From: Candidatus Synoicihabitans palmerolidicus
GTDB lineage: Bacteria; Verrucomicrobiota; Verrucomicrobiia; Opitutales; Opitutaceae
Direction of reading: 5' to 3'
DNA length: 64,000 bases
Assembly (NCBI GenBank): GCA_020809425.1
Contig: JAGGDC010000001.1
Span: forward strand, 1,178,001-1,242,000
Positions 1 to 8,372 of this stretch are shown here, one piece after another. Below the pieces are notes generated by a model that ran no database searches, was not told where the DNA came from, and was given only the letters and a program-made list of their open reading frames with translations. The position numbers were made by a program, and so were the translations under genes. How positions within the stretch are numbered: position 1 is the stretch's first letter; every line of letters begins with the position of its first letter.

Positions 1-50
1 CGATCGAAGAGACGAAACAAATTTTGACCGAACTGGGTCTGTTGGCCTGA
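1..50 (+). CDS. C-terminal end of an unidentified protein (partial)
   Basis: An open frame enters from the left edge and stops at TGA 48-50, giving a 15-residue tail that ends ILTELGLLA. The tail is amphipathic and helical-looking, but too short to assign to a family. It lies 16 bases upstream of the next start on the same strand, so it is probably the end of an upstream gene in the same transcription unit. Confidence 0.4.
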   Translation, partial: IEETKQILTELGLLA

Positions 51-66
51 GCTGTTAGTTTATCGT

Positions 67-1215
67 ATGCCGTCCGCTGTTCCTCCTCCTTCCAGACATT
101 CTTCACGTCGCCGCCGACAATCGGCTGCGTTGGGTTGGGTGCGAGGACCTCGCCGTAATACTTCGTTGCGAGCGGGGATCGTCGGAACGATTACCGTCCA
201 TCTATTGCTAATTTGGTTGGGACCCAAATTTGAGGACCATTTCATGGAAGGACCGGTTTCGACCTATTCGCCCGAGGATCCCAATCGAAACTTATTTGAT
301 ATCGAGATCATGTCGGACCAGCTGCCGCCCGACACCTACGTCGATGCGAATCCCGGTGCCCCGGACAATCCGCCAGACGAAACGGAGAATTTTTCTGACC
401 GAAACCAACAGCTCGCCCAAGAAGAGCCCCCTGAGGAAATCGGCGATATGCCTTCGACTGAGGGATTGGAAGATGTCGATTCGACCTCGATCGTGACCGG
501 AGATGGGGCCGAACCGCTGCCACCTGCAGTCTATGTACCGCCGACCCCGGAGACGGAGAAAGCTGCAGAGGCTCTCGAAGAACAGGAACTGCCAGCTTTG
601 GCCCAGGATCCCTTGGGTGGCACCGAAGAGCTAATAGGAGACAATGAAGAGAGTTATGGCACGAACATTGTTAAGTTGCCGAAGAACCCACAGGCGAACG
701 TGACGGAAAAAGTGGAAGGTGTCGACGAACTGGAGCAAGATACTCCCCAAGGGCGTGGACTATACTACCGCCCAGATCCAACGCGCCAGGCGACGCGGCC
801 AAGCTTGGCCCAATCCCAGATTCAACCGGCGGTTTTTTCAAATTGGGTGGCGGGTGCAGAACACATCGGTGTAGTCGCCCACAATGCGCTGCGTACGACC
901 TTTGGTGAATATTTCAACCGCATGCTGGGCGTGATCGGTCAAGGTTGGCGCTATGACATCCGGGCCAAGATCGAACGTCGGATGGGGTTCCCACTCGACG
1001 GGAGTCGAGTGATGGTCGCGTTCACGCTGCACAAAGATGGCACCATCACGATCGATAAGGTGGATGGAAATGCAGGCCCTCTATGGGATGGCACCGCGGT
1101 GGAAGCGATTGCCGGGCCGGCTCGATTATCGGATGGGTATGGGGAGTGGCCGGACGATATGCGCGTGATGGGGGGGGATAGCACCCCGATCAAGCTGACT
1201 TTTTATTATCAGTAA
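67..1215 (+). CDS. TonB-like periplasmic energy-transducing protein
   Basis: The 382-residue protein has a basic N-terminus, then a single membrane segment at about residues 36-52 (GIVGTITVHLLLIWLG). A long acidic, proline-rich stretch (about 60-200) follows, rich in PPE, EEPPEE and PPTPETE, as in the periplasm-spanning linker of TonB/TolA proteins. The last 100 residues form a globular domain containing VMVAFTLHKDGTITIDKV, which resembles a TonB C-terminal fold. The family role is to link an inner-membrane proton channel to the outer membrane; no channel gene is adjacent, though an ExbB/ExbD pair lies at 16513-17675. The stop is one base before the following pseudouridine synthase, suggesting translational coupling. 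The assignment rests on architecture and is moderately sure. Confidence 0.6.
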   Translation: MPSAVPPPSRHSSRRRRQSAALGWVRGPRRNTSLRAGIVGTITVHLLLIWLGPKFEDHFMEGPVSTYSPEDPNRNLFDIEIMSDQLPPDTYVDANPGAPDNPPDETENFSDRNQQLAQEEPPEEIGDMPSTEGLEDVDSTSIVTGDGAEPLPPAVYVPPTPETEKAAEALEEQELPALAQDPLGGTEELIGDNEESYGTNIVKLPKNPQANVTEKVEGVDELEQDTPQGRGLYYRPDPTRQATRPSLAQSQIQPAVFSNWVAGAEHIGVVAHNALRTTFGEYFNRMLGVIGQGWRYDIRAKIERRMGFPLDGSRVMVAFTLHKDGTITIDKVDGNAGPLWDGTAVEAIAGPARLSDGYGEWPDDMRVMGGDSTPIKLTFYYQ

Positions 1216-1216
1216 G

Positions 1217-1981
1217 ATGGAAACCACGCAGGCAGTCTTTGCCTCGTTGGCTCCTCTGGGAAGGAACGTCGCGGTGATCCGGGTTGATGAGTCGGGGCTC
1301 ATCGCCGTGGCAAAACCCCCGGGAATGTTGTCGCACCCCAACAAGAGTGGAGAGGAATCACGCGCATTGTTGAATGCCTCCTACGAATTGAACGGAGAGT
1401 TTTACCGTTGGACCGACTCCCACGGCAAAGAGCGGCGGGCGTGGTTGTTGAATCGGTTGGATTCCGCGACGTCGGGCGTGATGTTGTTGGCCACGAATGA
1501 AGCGTTGGCTCGTCACATACGCATCCTGTTTAAAACCAAACGTATTCAAAAAATGTATGCAGCGCTGGTCTTTGGGCGACCGGCGCAAAAGCGGGAAGTT
1601 TGGCGCGACAAGTTGGCGGTGCACAAAAAGGGAGGACAGATTCGCACTGGCGGGCAGGGGAACAGTCCGGCCGAATCGGAGATGCGGTGGGTGGATACGG
1701 GGCCGCACGCCACGCCGCCACGTAGTCTCATCCAATTGGAGCCCCGCACGGGACGGAGTCACCAATTACGGGTGCAGTGTGCGCAGCGGCATCTACCGAT
1801 TGTGGGTGATGCGACCTATGGAGACTTTCGCTTGAATCGTGAATTGGCCAAGCGCACCGGTGAAAAACGTCTCTGTCTGCACTCGTTTCGCACCAGTTTC
1901 GAATACGAATGGGAAGGGCGCCGGGTTCGCTTCCACGCGGAGGCGCCATTGCCCGCTGAATTCGAGACTCTGCTGCGTTGA
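1217..1981 (+). CDS. RluA-family RNA pseudouridine synthase
   Basis: This 254-residue enzyme converts uridine to pseudouridine in structured RNA. The catalytic motif is NRLDSATSGVMLL, equivalent to HRLDxxTSG, with Asp as the nucleophile, at about residues 80-92. The C-terminal RNA-contacting motif is LEPRTGRSHQLRVQ. The N-terminal part reads IAVAKPPGMLSHP, the usual first strand of the fold. There is no S4 domain, and the length fits the short RluA/RluC-like group, so substrate specificity (rRNA or tRNA) cannot be read from sequence. It starts one base after the TonB-like gene and ends ten bases before the leader peptide start at 1991, so the leader could be translated by coupling. Confidence 0.9.
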   Translation: METTQAVFASLAPLGRNVAVIRVDESGLIAVAKPPGMLSHPNKSGEESRALLNASYELNGEFYRWTDSHGKERRAWLLNRLDSATSGVMLLATNEALARHIRILFKTKRIQKMYAALVFGRPAQKREVWRDKLAVHKKGGQIRTGGQGNSPAESEMRWVDTGPHATPPRSLIQLEPRTGRSHQLRVQCAQRHLPIVGDATYGDFRLNRELAKRTGEKRLCLHSFRTSFEYEWEGRRVRFHAEAPLPAEFETLLR

Positions 1982-1990
1982 CAGCGTAGA

Positions 1991-2077
1991 ATGAATCTCC
2001 CACACGTAGCGAAGATGGTCTTCACTGTTTTTGCGTCTTTTAGCTTTTGGGGGTTTGGCTACGGCCACACCGAATAA
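1991..2077 (+). CDS. Aromatic-rich leader peptide of the aroF attenuator
   Basis: A 28-codon frame begins ATG 1991 and ends TAA 2075-2077; an internal ATG at 2015 would give 20 residues. Residues 11, 14, 17, 19 and 22 are Phe, 20 is Trp and 24 is Tyr: seven aromatic codons in fourteen. The next gene downstream makes the first committed compound of the Phe/Trp/Tyr pathway. Classical amino-acid attenuators (trp, pheA, his leaders) use a short peptide rich in the end product, whose translation speed selects between RNA folds. The stop codon here abuts the 5' arm of a possible antiterminator at 2078. The RBS is weak; coupling to the upstream stop (1979-1981) may help. The codon pattern is seen directly; function is inferred. 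Confidence 0.7.
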   Translation: MNLPHVAKMVFTVFASFSFWGFGYGHTE

Positions 2078-2134
2078 GCGGCTGCGCGCGAAGCCCTTTT
2101 TGATTGTCAAAAACCTCCGCCAATTCTGAGCCGC
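2078..2134 (+). promoter_or_regulatory. Candidate antiterminator region of the aroF attenuator
   Basis: GCGGCT at 2078-2083 is fully complementary to AGCCGC at 2129-2134. The latter forms the 5' arm of the terminator, so the two helices exclude each other. Between them a perfect hairpin, TTTTTGA (2097-2103) with TCAAAAA (2107-2113), would bring the arms together. A ribosome finishing the leader at 2075-2077 would cover 2078-2083 and favour the terminator. One stalled on Phe, Trp or Tyr codons (2021-2062) would leave it free. This is pairing by eye, without energy calculation. Confidence 0.55.
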
Positions 2135-2153
2135 CCCTCCGGGCGGTTTTTTT
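2129..2153 (+). terminator. Intrinsic terminator / attenuator upstream of aroF
   Basis: AGCCGCCC (2129-2136), loop CTCC (2137-2140) and GGGCGGTT (2141-2148) form an eight-pair stem with one G-T pair, followed by a T tract through 2153. It sits 20 bases before the aroF start and after the aromatic leader, the position expected of an attenuator rather than a simple end-of-gene terminator. Confidence 0.8.
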
Positions 2154-2173
2154 GTTTTGAAGTCTACACTGTC

Positions 2174-3226
2174 ATGATCCTCCCAAAATCCCATCGCCTC
2201 ACCGTCGCGCAAATTTCTGAACTGACCGATATTGTGTCCGAGTTTGATTGCCGTTTACAGCCGATCATCGGCGCTGTGCGGACCATCTATGCGATCCTCG
2301 GGGACGAACGTGATGAGCTGATGATCAATCGAATCGAAGGCCTGTCCTATGTCGATCGAGTCGACCGAATCCAGTCACCATTCAAACTAATGGATCGACG
2401 ATCCGATCTCGCGTCTCATGAAGTCAAAATTGGCGGCGTGACCCTGGGCCGGAAACTGCTGGTGATCGCAGGACACTGTACGATCGATCCAAAGAACCCC
2501 AATCTCTTCTACGAAACTGCCGCCGCGGTAAAAGAAGCCGGCGCGCAAGTCGTGCGGGGTGGTGTGTGGAAACCGCGTACGAATCCTTATTCCTTTCAGG
2601 GCGACTCCAAGTCTTTGGATATCCTCATGGAGGCTTCGAATCGAACAGGCCTTCCAGTAGACGCCGAAGTCATGGACGAGGAACATCTTCGCATGGCGTT
2701 GGATGCTGGCGTGCACATGCTGCAAATTGGAGCTCGAAATGCCCTCAATTACTCCTTGCTCCGTGCAATTGGTAAGGAGATCGCGGAGCGCGACACGGTG
2801 GTGTTACTCAAACGCAGTCTGCACATGGGGCCGATCAATGAATTCATCGCCGCGGCGGAATACGTTGTGAGTTTTGGCAACCCCAACATCTTACTCTGTC
2901 CGCGGGGCACGGCGCCTGGGCTGGACGGTTACCGCAACCATCCCGACGAAAGCATCACCCTTCTGCTGAAAGAAAAGAGCTGGGCACCGGTGGTGGTGGA
3001 TCCATCGCATTCCGTCGGTCGAGCTACTTATGTGCCGGCTTGTTCCTTGGCGGCGGTGGCGTACGGAGCGGACGGTTTGTGCATCGAAGCCCACGTTGAT
3101 CCCACCAAGGGGATGGGCGATGACCCGAAGCAGGCACTTACCCCGGAGGTGCTGTCGGACACCATTAGGCAGGCCAAGCAATTGTGGGCCATGAGGCGCG
3201 GCGTCACTCCTGTCGTCACGGCTTAG
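2174..3226 (+). CDS. aroF: 3-deoxy-7-phosphoheptulonate synthase (DAHP synthase, type I-beta)
   Basis: Condenses phosphoenolpyruvate with erythrose 4-phosphate to open the shikimate pathway to Phe, Tyr and Trp. The 350-residue protein has an N-terminal ferredoxin-like extension (about 1-75), which in type I-beta enzymes such as that of Thermotoga carries feedback control. A TIM-barrel catalytic domain follows. Visible active-site elements are Cys102 (AGHCTIDPK), the PEP-binding GGVWKPRTNPYSFQG at about 129-143, LLKRS, DPSHSVGR with the metal His, CIEAHVDP with the metal Glu and Asp, and GMGDDPKQAL near the end. It starts at ATG 2174 just after a terminator and aromatic leader, so expression probably responds to aromatic amino-acid supply. 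It is uninterrupted and full length. Confidence 0.95.
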   Translation: MILPKSHRLTVAQISELTDIVSEFDCRLQPIIGAVRTIYAILGDERDELMINRIEGLSYVDRVDRIQSPFKLMDRRSDLASHEVKIGGVTLGRKLLVIAGHCTIDPKNPNLFYETAAAVKEAGAQVVRGGVWKPRTNPYSFQGDSKSLDILMEASNRTGLPVDAEVMDEEHLRMALDAGVHMLQIGARNALNYSLLRAIGKEIAERDTVVLLKRSLHMGPINEFIAAAEYVVSFGNPNILLCPRGTAPGLDGYRNHPDESITLLLKEKSWAPVVVDPSHSVGRATYVPACSLAAVAYGADGLCIEAHVDPTKGMGDDPKQALTPEVLSDTIRQAKQLWAMRRGVTPVVTA

Positions 3227-3664
3227 GCATGAGGGGAGACGATAAGAGAGCTGTATCGATCCAGCGCGGCTTTTCCAGCGGGCTGAACACGCCCTTCGGA
3301 TGCGAGACGATGCAAGTTGGGCGATGTTGGTCTGGCTCCAGTTCGAACGCGGTTTGCGCGGGGTGAATCGTTGCAGGTAGCTCGTCGAATCCCATCGTTT
3401 TTTCAAAGCATCAATCCAACCCCAGCACAGGGCTTCTTCGAGGGCCTCTCGATACGTAAGCGTTGGTAGCCCGCTATCCAAACGATGAAAGCCTAACCAA
3501 AGTTCGGTCGCTTGAGCGTGTTGCTGTGAATACCAAGAATACAGTTCCGATGGTGAGACTAAAAAGAGTGGCTGTGGATCTGAGAGCGACACTGTGCGGG
3601 AAACAACAGGGGGGAGGGCCGCGAGTTCGAGCAGTTGGCAATTATTCTCAATTATTGGAGTCAC
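3223..3664 (-). pseudogene. Truncated YdeI/OmpD-associated family protein
   Basis: Reading down from 3664, the frame shows hallmarks of the YdeI family: LWLGFHRL, TYREALEEALCWGWID and LQRFTPRKPRSNWSQTNIAQL. After that, near 3310, the frame is lost. A one-base shift restores the expected continuation SEGRVQPAGKAALDRY, then a stop comes at 3223-3225. YdeI proteins are usually around 190 residues; this one would stop at roughly 145 and lacks the C-terminal part. Its stop overlaps the end of the convergent aroF by a few bases. The frameshift may be a sequencing error, but the shortened C-terminus suggests a real remnant. Function in the family is poorly defined. Confidence 0.65.
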
Positions 3665-3713
3665 GATTCTCTATGGTCGAACCGATTCGTGGGGGGGTAT
3701 GCTGGAGGCCCCC

Positions 3714-5940
3714 ATGCCCCGATTACCTCTCAGCACCCCCTTCGCTCTGCTCGCGGGATTCTCACTCGGATTTCTTATGGCAAGTTCCACGGTTCTGGAC
3801 GCGCAGGAAATTACGATCGAAGGTACCCAATTTGTCGCCAATGGCGAACCCGTTTGGTTGAACGGAATCAATGCCGCCTGGATCGATTGGAATGATTGCG
3901 GGGACGGCCGATTCAGGGAGTTTCAAACTGATCCGAATGATCGGGCTTCCCGCGGGTGGGACGAAGCGATCGCAAGCTATGCCGCAGCGGGGATCAATAG
4001 CGTTCGGGTTTGGATTGATTGCGATGGAACCCACGTCTTGCGCTATGATGAACAGGGAAACGTAACCGGCACGGTGGATGGGTTTATAGCGGATGTGGGG
4101 CGTCTCCTCGATATCGGTCAGAAATATGGCGTCTATATCATGCCGGTGCTGACGTCCTTTGATCATGCGCGGGAAAAGAACGGGGAATCGACGTGGCCGA
4201 ATTGGAGGGCATTACTGGACAATGACGCCAAGATCGACTCGTACATCAACAATGTGGTGATTTCGTTGGTCACGACGTATCCAGATCATACTTACTTGTT
4301 GGCTTGGGAGATTGGCAACGAGCCGGAGTGGATGTATGCGGGCTCCGCGGAGCAACGTGGAACGACCAAGGAAAGGGTGATGATGTTTCATGCGAGAGTC
4401 GCTGCGGCGATTAACAAGAATACCGTGAAGCCTGTCACGACAGGGACGGCCGGATGGCAATGGATGAGCGACCGCGATGGGTTTAATGGACAGCTCTACA
4501 GTGATGCCTCTCTGCGAGAGGCATTTGACGACCCCGATGCGCAGTTGGATTTTTTCCAGATTCACTACTACAGATGGATGCAGAGCCAAGGTGCGAGTCC
4601 GTTCGACGATGGAAAATCCATCGCTTATTTTCTACAAACCCAACCTGATCGTCGGTGAGAGCCCCGGATTGTCGATTGCGACCGGAGGCGCACTCCAGAC
4701 AGTGGAAGAATCCTATCAAAGCGCATGAAATAACGGATACCAAGGAGTCATGGCCTGGTCTTCCAGTGGGCATGATGGCGCGGGCACACTGCCGGAAATC
4801 GCGGTAGGAACTCTTCGAATGCGCCAAAAGTACGCTGAATACGTGGCATTCAATCGCCCTATTTTTGTGATCCAATCTGCTTCGGCGACGGTTGCACCGG
4901 GAGGCGACACTTCGTTGACAGTGACGGTTCAACCGTCCTTGGCCCTGACGTTTCAATGGTTGAAGGACGGAAATTCGATCGAGGGCGCAACCGCTCCACC
5001 CCTCACCATTGCGTCGGCGCAGGCGGTGGATGGAGGACGTTATTCGGTCATGGCATCGACCAACACAAGTATGACCGCAGTATCGGAAGTCGCAACGGTT
5101 TTGGTAGCCGTTCCCCAATCCGGAAAGCTCAAAGATCTCTCCGTATTGGCACACTCTGGTCAGGGGGCTGATGTATTGACGGCCGGATTTGTGACTTCCG
5201 GGGGGAGAGATGGCGCAGCTGCTGATTCGCGGGGTGGCGCAGCGACTCGCAGAAAACCAGTGGGTGGCTAATACCATGGCGAATCCCCAGTTGGTCGCCT
5301 TATGATCCCAACAGCGTCGAACTGGCGCGCAACGCGGACTGGCACGTCTCGGATGTCGATATCATGACTGCCCTGGGGGCCTTTGAACTGACTTCGGGGA
5401 GTGGAGATGCGGTATTTGCCGGAGAACTTCCGAAGGGCGTCCCGATTTCAGTTCAAATTAGTGATGAGAGTGGAGGCGAGGGATGCGCCATTGCGGAAGT
5501 CTACGACCTGCACTCTGGATTGACGGGCAATCGACTCGATAACTTGTCAGCCCGATTGAACGTGCTCGCCGATCGTCCGTTAACGGCTGGTTTTGTGATT
5601 GATGGTAATGTGCCGCATCGAGTTCTGATCCGGGGCATCGGACCGGGGCTGGAAAACTACGGCATTACCAACGCGTTGCCCGATCCGAATATTGTAGTGG
5701 TTCGCACGGGGGAATCGCCGGCCACAATCGGAGAGAATCTGAATTGGTCGGATCACGGGGCGGGACCTGTGGTGTCGGCCGCGGCGGCAGAGTCTGGAGC
5801 CTTCCCGCTTGCGGACGGCAGTCTCGATGCGGCGGCGCTCTATACTTCTGCATCCCGGAAGTTATACGGTGACGGTTTCCAGTGCAGACGGCAGAGCCGG
5901 GGTAGCGTTGGCAGAAATTTACGACTTGGGTGAACCTTAG
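3714..5940 (+). CDS. Secreted GH5-like glycoside hydrolase with Ig-like and C-terminal repeat domains (frame broken)
   Basis: The start is ATG 3714, with GGAGG five bases upstream, and is followed by a signal peptide (LLAGFSLGFLMASS, cleavage near LDA). A TIM-barrel glycosidase domain follows with VWLNGINAAW, SVRVWID and the acid/base Glu in WEIGNEPEW. The likely nucleophile Glu is in LIVGESPG, which lies in another frame after a shift near 4620. A TGA at 4726-4728 interrupts an otherwise continuous reading, where TGG would give SAWNNGYQGVMAW. An Ig-like domain (about 4870-5110) follows, then two repeats of the type AGFVxxGxxxxxVLIRGxGP common in verrucomicrobial surface proteins, with more shifts near 5205, 5300 and 5850. 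It probably acts outside the cell on mannan- or glucan-type polymers. I read the breaks as sequence errors, but true decay is possible. Confidence 0.65.
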
Positions 5941-5986
5941 GATACGGCGAGGGCGACGAGATCTGAAGTTGAAGGGGACAGCAGAC

Positions 5987-6619
5987 CTAGAGTTGCTCGA
6001 TCTCGATTCGTCTAAAATCCAGGGGACCGTGCTCCCCTTGGATTCCGATGTGCCCGGAGCGCTGTCTAACTCCTAGAGAAATCGAGATCAGTTCTCCGTT
6101 TAGACGAACACTCAACGATTCTCCGCGGCAGGTGATTTCCATCAGATTCCATTCCGGAGCAGGGTTTTTCGCCTTGGCGATTTTGGTCGGATCAAAGATT
6201 TGATCAAATTCTCCGGCCCCGTAGGCGATCAAGGTTCCCAGGGGATGCTCGCCCTCAGCAGTGTCCATACATTGCACCTGATACCCATGGTCAGGCCATC
6301 CTGACTCATCGTCATGACTAGTCGGACCGGTGCGCACGAATATGCCACTATTGGCGGCGACTTCGTTGAAACGGACTTCAAGGGTCAGTTTGAAGTCGCC
6401 ATAGGTCTCTGTCGACCGAAGCCAACCCGTGCCCCGGTTGAGAGAAAGCAGGCCGTTCGAAACGGTGAATTGTCCGCCGTTTAGAACAGTCCACCCTGCG
6501 AGGGTCTTTCCATTAAAAAGCGAGGTAGAATTATCGTCCTTGGCAATGACCGGAGGAAGGATCGGTAGTAGGACGCTCAGAGTGGCGAGGCGAAGGAACC
6601 GGGGTAGGGAGTTCATCAT
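5987..6619 (-). CDS. Secreted DUF1080 (3-keto-disaccharide hydrolase-type) protein
   Basis: The 210-residue protein begins with a signal peptide (ATLSVLLPILPPVIA). It then shows the DUF1080 signature: SLFNGKTLAGWTVLNGG, GDFKLTLEVRFNE, NSGIFVRTG, GYQVQCMD, EWNLMEITCRG and HIGIQGEHGPLDFRRIEI. This concanavalin-like beta-sandwich family is widespread in Verrucomicrobiota and Planctomycetota, and some members hydrolyse 3-keto-glycosides. It is exported and may act on sugars together with the neighbouring convergent GH5 protein, though that link is only positional. Its start overlaps the stop of the upstream ppk2 gene by four bases (ATGA), so the two are co-transcribed. It is intact. Confidence 0.88.
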   Translation of the reverse strand: MMNSLPRFLRLATLSVLLPILPPVIAKDDNSTSLFNGKTLAGWTVLNGGQFTVSNGLLSLNRGTGWLRSTETYGDFKLTLEVRFNEVAANSGIFVRTGPTSHDDESGWPDHGYQVQCMDTAEGEHPLGTLIAYGAGEFDQIFDPTKIAKAKNPAPEWNLMEITCRGESLSVRLNGELISISLGVRQRSGHIGIQGEHGPLDFRRIEIEQL

Positions 6620-7731
6620 ATGAACTCTTCAAGCGTTTCCAGGCCGATGCACAGCATCAGGTTCGCCATTCTCACACCGACGAACGGGCGGAAAATGTAG
6701 CGTCGAGCTGATTCGTCAGATTCGTAGATGTCCTTGGCCGAGCCGACGATCAAGGGATCAAGATCAGCCAATAGCGCTTGTCCTTGCCGTCGTAGGGGAT
6801 GCTGTTGAGCAGAAATTGCATCGCGTTTAGTCGGGCGCGTTTCTTGTGCGTCTGAGCGCACGATGGTCCATGGGGCGTCTGCGGTGTCGGTGTAAAAAGC
6901 ATGTCCTCCTTGGCCTTGGTGTAGTCGGTCCCAACGCCCCAATGACTCGACGTCCATGGGGCTCAGTTTCCACTGTTTAAGTGGGTCCTGAGCCCGGCCC
7001 AGGAAACGACGCAATTGTTCGGTGCGATTGACGGAAAACCAGAATTTGAATAGATGGATACCGCTGCGCACGAACATGCGTTCAAACTCCGGAGCTTGCC
7101 GCATGAATTCGAGGTATTCGGTGGGATTGCAAAAGCCCATGACATTTTCGACGCCGGCGCGGTTGTACCAGGAGCGGTCGAAAAACAAGATTTCGCCCTT
7201 GGTGGGCATCTGTTCGACGTAACGTTGGAAATACCATTGCCCCCGTTCGGTTTCGGAGGGTTTGGCCAGGGCCACGACGCGAGCGCCGCGAGGATTGAGG
7301 TTCTCGGTGAAAAGCTGAATGGTACCTCCCTTGCCCACTGCGTCCCGACCTTCGAAGAGCATCACGATCCGTTCGCCACTCATGTTTACCCACGCTTGCA
7401 TTTTCACCAACTCGATTTGCTCATCGTAGATTCTGCCCTTCATCGTTTTCGGATAAGGGTAAGTGGGGCTGATGATCTGTTTCTTGCTGGTGGTGCTTTT
7501 AACGGTTTCAACCAAATCGGCCGGGATGCTCTTGCGTACCTGATCATCGATTTGTGCGCTCATGGGAAACGCCTTAGCCATCACCTTGGATGCCGTGGTT
7601 GGTCGGAGTCTCGGTTTAACTGTTTTGGCTTTGCGTGATGCTTTTTCGGTAGGCTTGGGGGACGGTTTATCGGATTTGGAGACGATCTTTTTGCGGGAGG
7701 CCGAGGTAGCGGAGGAAGCTTTCTTTTTCAT
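6616..7731 (-). CDS. ppk2: Polyphosphate kinase 2 (PPK2 family)
   Basis: Transfers phosphate between polyphosphate and nucleotides. The start is taken at ATG 7731, giving about 371 residues. The first 60 or so are a Lys/Ser-rich basic tail (KKKASSATSASRKK). The kinase core has Walker A GRDAVGKGGTIQLF, Walker B FFDRSWYNRAGVENVMG and the lid region SPMDVES. From 6925 to about 6790 the reading drifts out of and back into the conserved frame. An extra C near 6923 is undone by a missing T near 6897, then a second pair of shifts follows, hiding the expected YTKAKEDML and RARLNAMQFLLNSIPY. Such cancelling shifts point to base-call errors. The true protein is probably normal. The DUF1080 gene follows with an ATGA overlap. 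Confidence 0.85.
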   Translation of the reverse strand: MKKKASSATSASRKKIVSKSDKPSPKPTEKASRKAKTVKPRLRPTTASKVMAKAFPMSAQIDDQVRKSIPADLVETVKSTTSKKQIISPTYPYPKTMKGRIYDEQIELVKMQAWVNMSGERIVMLFEGRDAVGKGGTIQLFTENLNPRGARVVALAKPSETERGQWYFQRYVEQMPTKGEILFFDRSWYNRAGVENVMGFCNPTEYLEFMRQAPEFERMFVRSGIHLFKFWFSVNRTEQLRRFLGRAQDPLKQWKLSPMDVESLGRWDRLHQGQGGHAFYTDTADAPWTIVRSDAQETRPTKRDAISAQQHPLRRQGQALLADLDPLIVGSAKDIYESDESARRYIFRPFVGVRMANLMLCIGLETLEEFI

Positions 7732-7848
7732 GATAAAGGAACAGTTCAGGAGGGCGCGCTCAGGTAAAAATTGAGTAACAAAAACAGATTCCATCGGAAC
7801 GTTCAAAAAAGATCACAAGTGGCGAGACATTAACGTACTATGAATTTA

Positions 7849-8263
7849 TCACATGCTTGGTGGTGGTAGGTTCTGCAGGGGGAACACTTTGTCGATGGAG
7901 GTGGAAAATTCAACATCGACGAAGCCACCTTCCGGAGTGATGGCATAATAGTCGGCCCGAACCCACAGCGGACCGGAGTCGAAATAGAAGACTCCGTGAA
8001 GCGTTCAATTTTGTGCTCAGGCGCACCGATTTGAAAGTCTCATGACCGCGTAGGCGTCCGAGTTTTTTGGTCGTGGTTTGGAAACGCTAAATCTGCTGTT
8101 CGATTCGATCGATTTCTTCGCCGAGCATCCATTGACGAAACAACGCATAGCACCCGTTTGAAGCGTAAGCTTCAAACCCGAGTTCAAATTTGCGATCGCC
8201 TTCAGATGCGTGAACGAAGACGGCAGAAAAGAGGAGTAAGAGAGAAACAATGACGGGGCGCAT
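7849..8263 (-). CDS. Small secreted protein of unknown function (frame broken)
   Basis: ATG 8263 opens a frame with a clear signal peptide (VIVSLLLLFSAVFVHA), then EGDRKFELGFEAYASNG and WMLGEEIDRIEQQI before an in-frame TAG. The sequence continues sensibly in other frames (KKLGRLRGHETFKS; then GVFYFDSGPLWVRADYYAI, ending with TGA at 7849-7851). One polypeptide of about 137 residues is therefore likely, interrupted by two or more shifts. I do not recognise a family. The signal peptide and Tyr/Asp-rich C-terminal half suggest a periplasmic or surface protein. It is transcribed in the same direction as mutS upstream and ppk2 downstream. Confidence 0.4.
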
Positions 8264-8372
8264 CGCTAGGTAGGTTGAGGTCGAAAGTACTGAGAGAGTT
8301 ACTGTCGACCTAGGACCCGGATCGATGCCGAATGATCCACTTGTTCCGGCGCGGAGAATTGGCCCCGGCGAT

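Noticed and set aside
2891..3222. Extension of the YdeI-like minus-strand frame through aroF
   Set aside because: After the frameshift near 3310 the extended frame is antisense to aroF. The true frame stops at 3223-3225.
4726..4728. TGA recoded as tryptophan
   Set aside because: Intact genes here use TGA as stop (for example the ACP region and nadK neighbours), and the fabD break is TAA. A base error is simpler.
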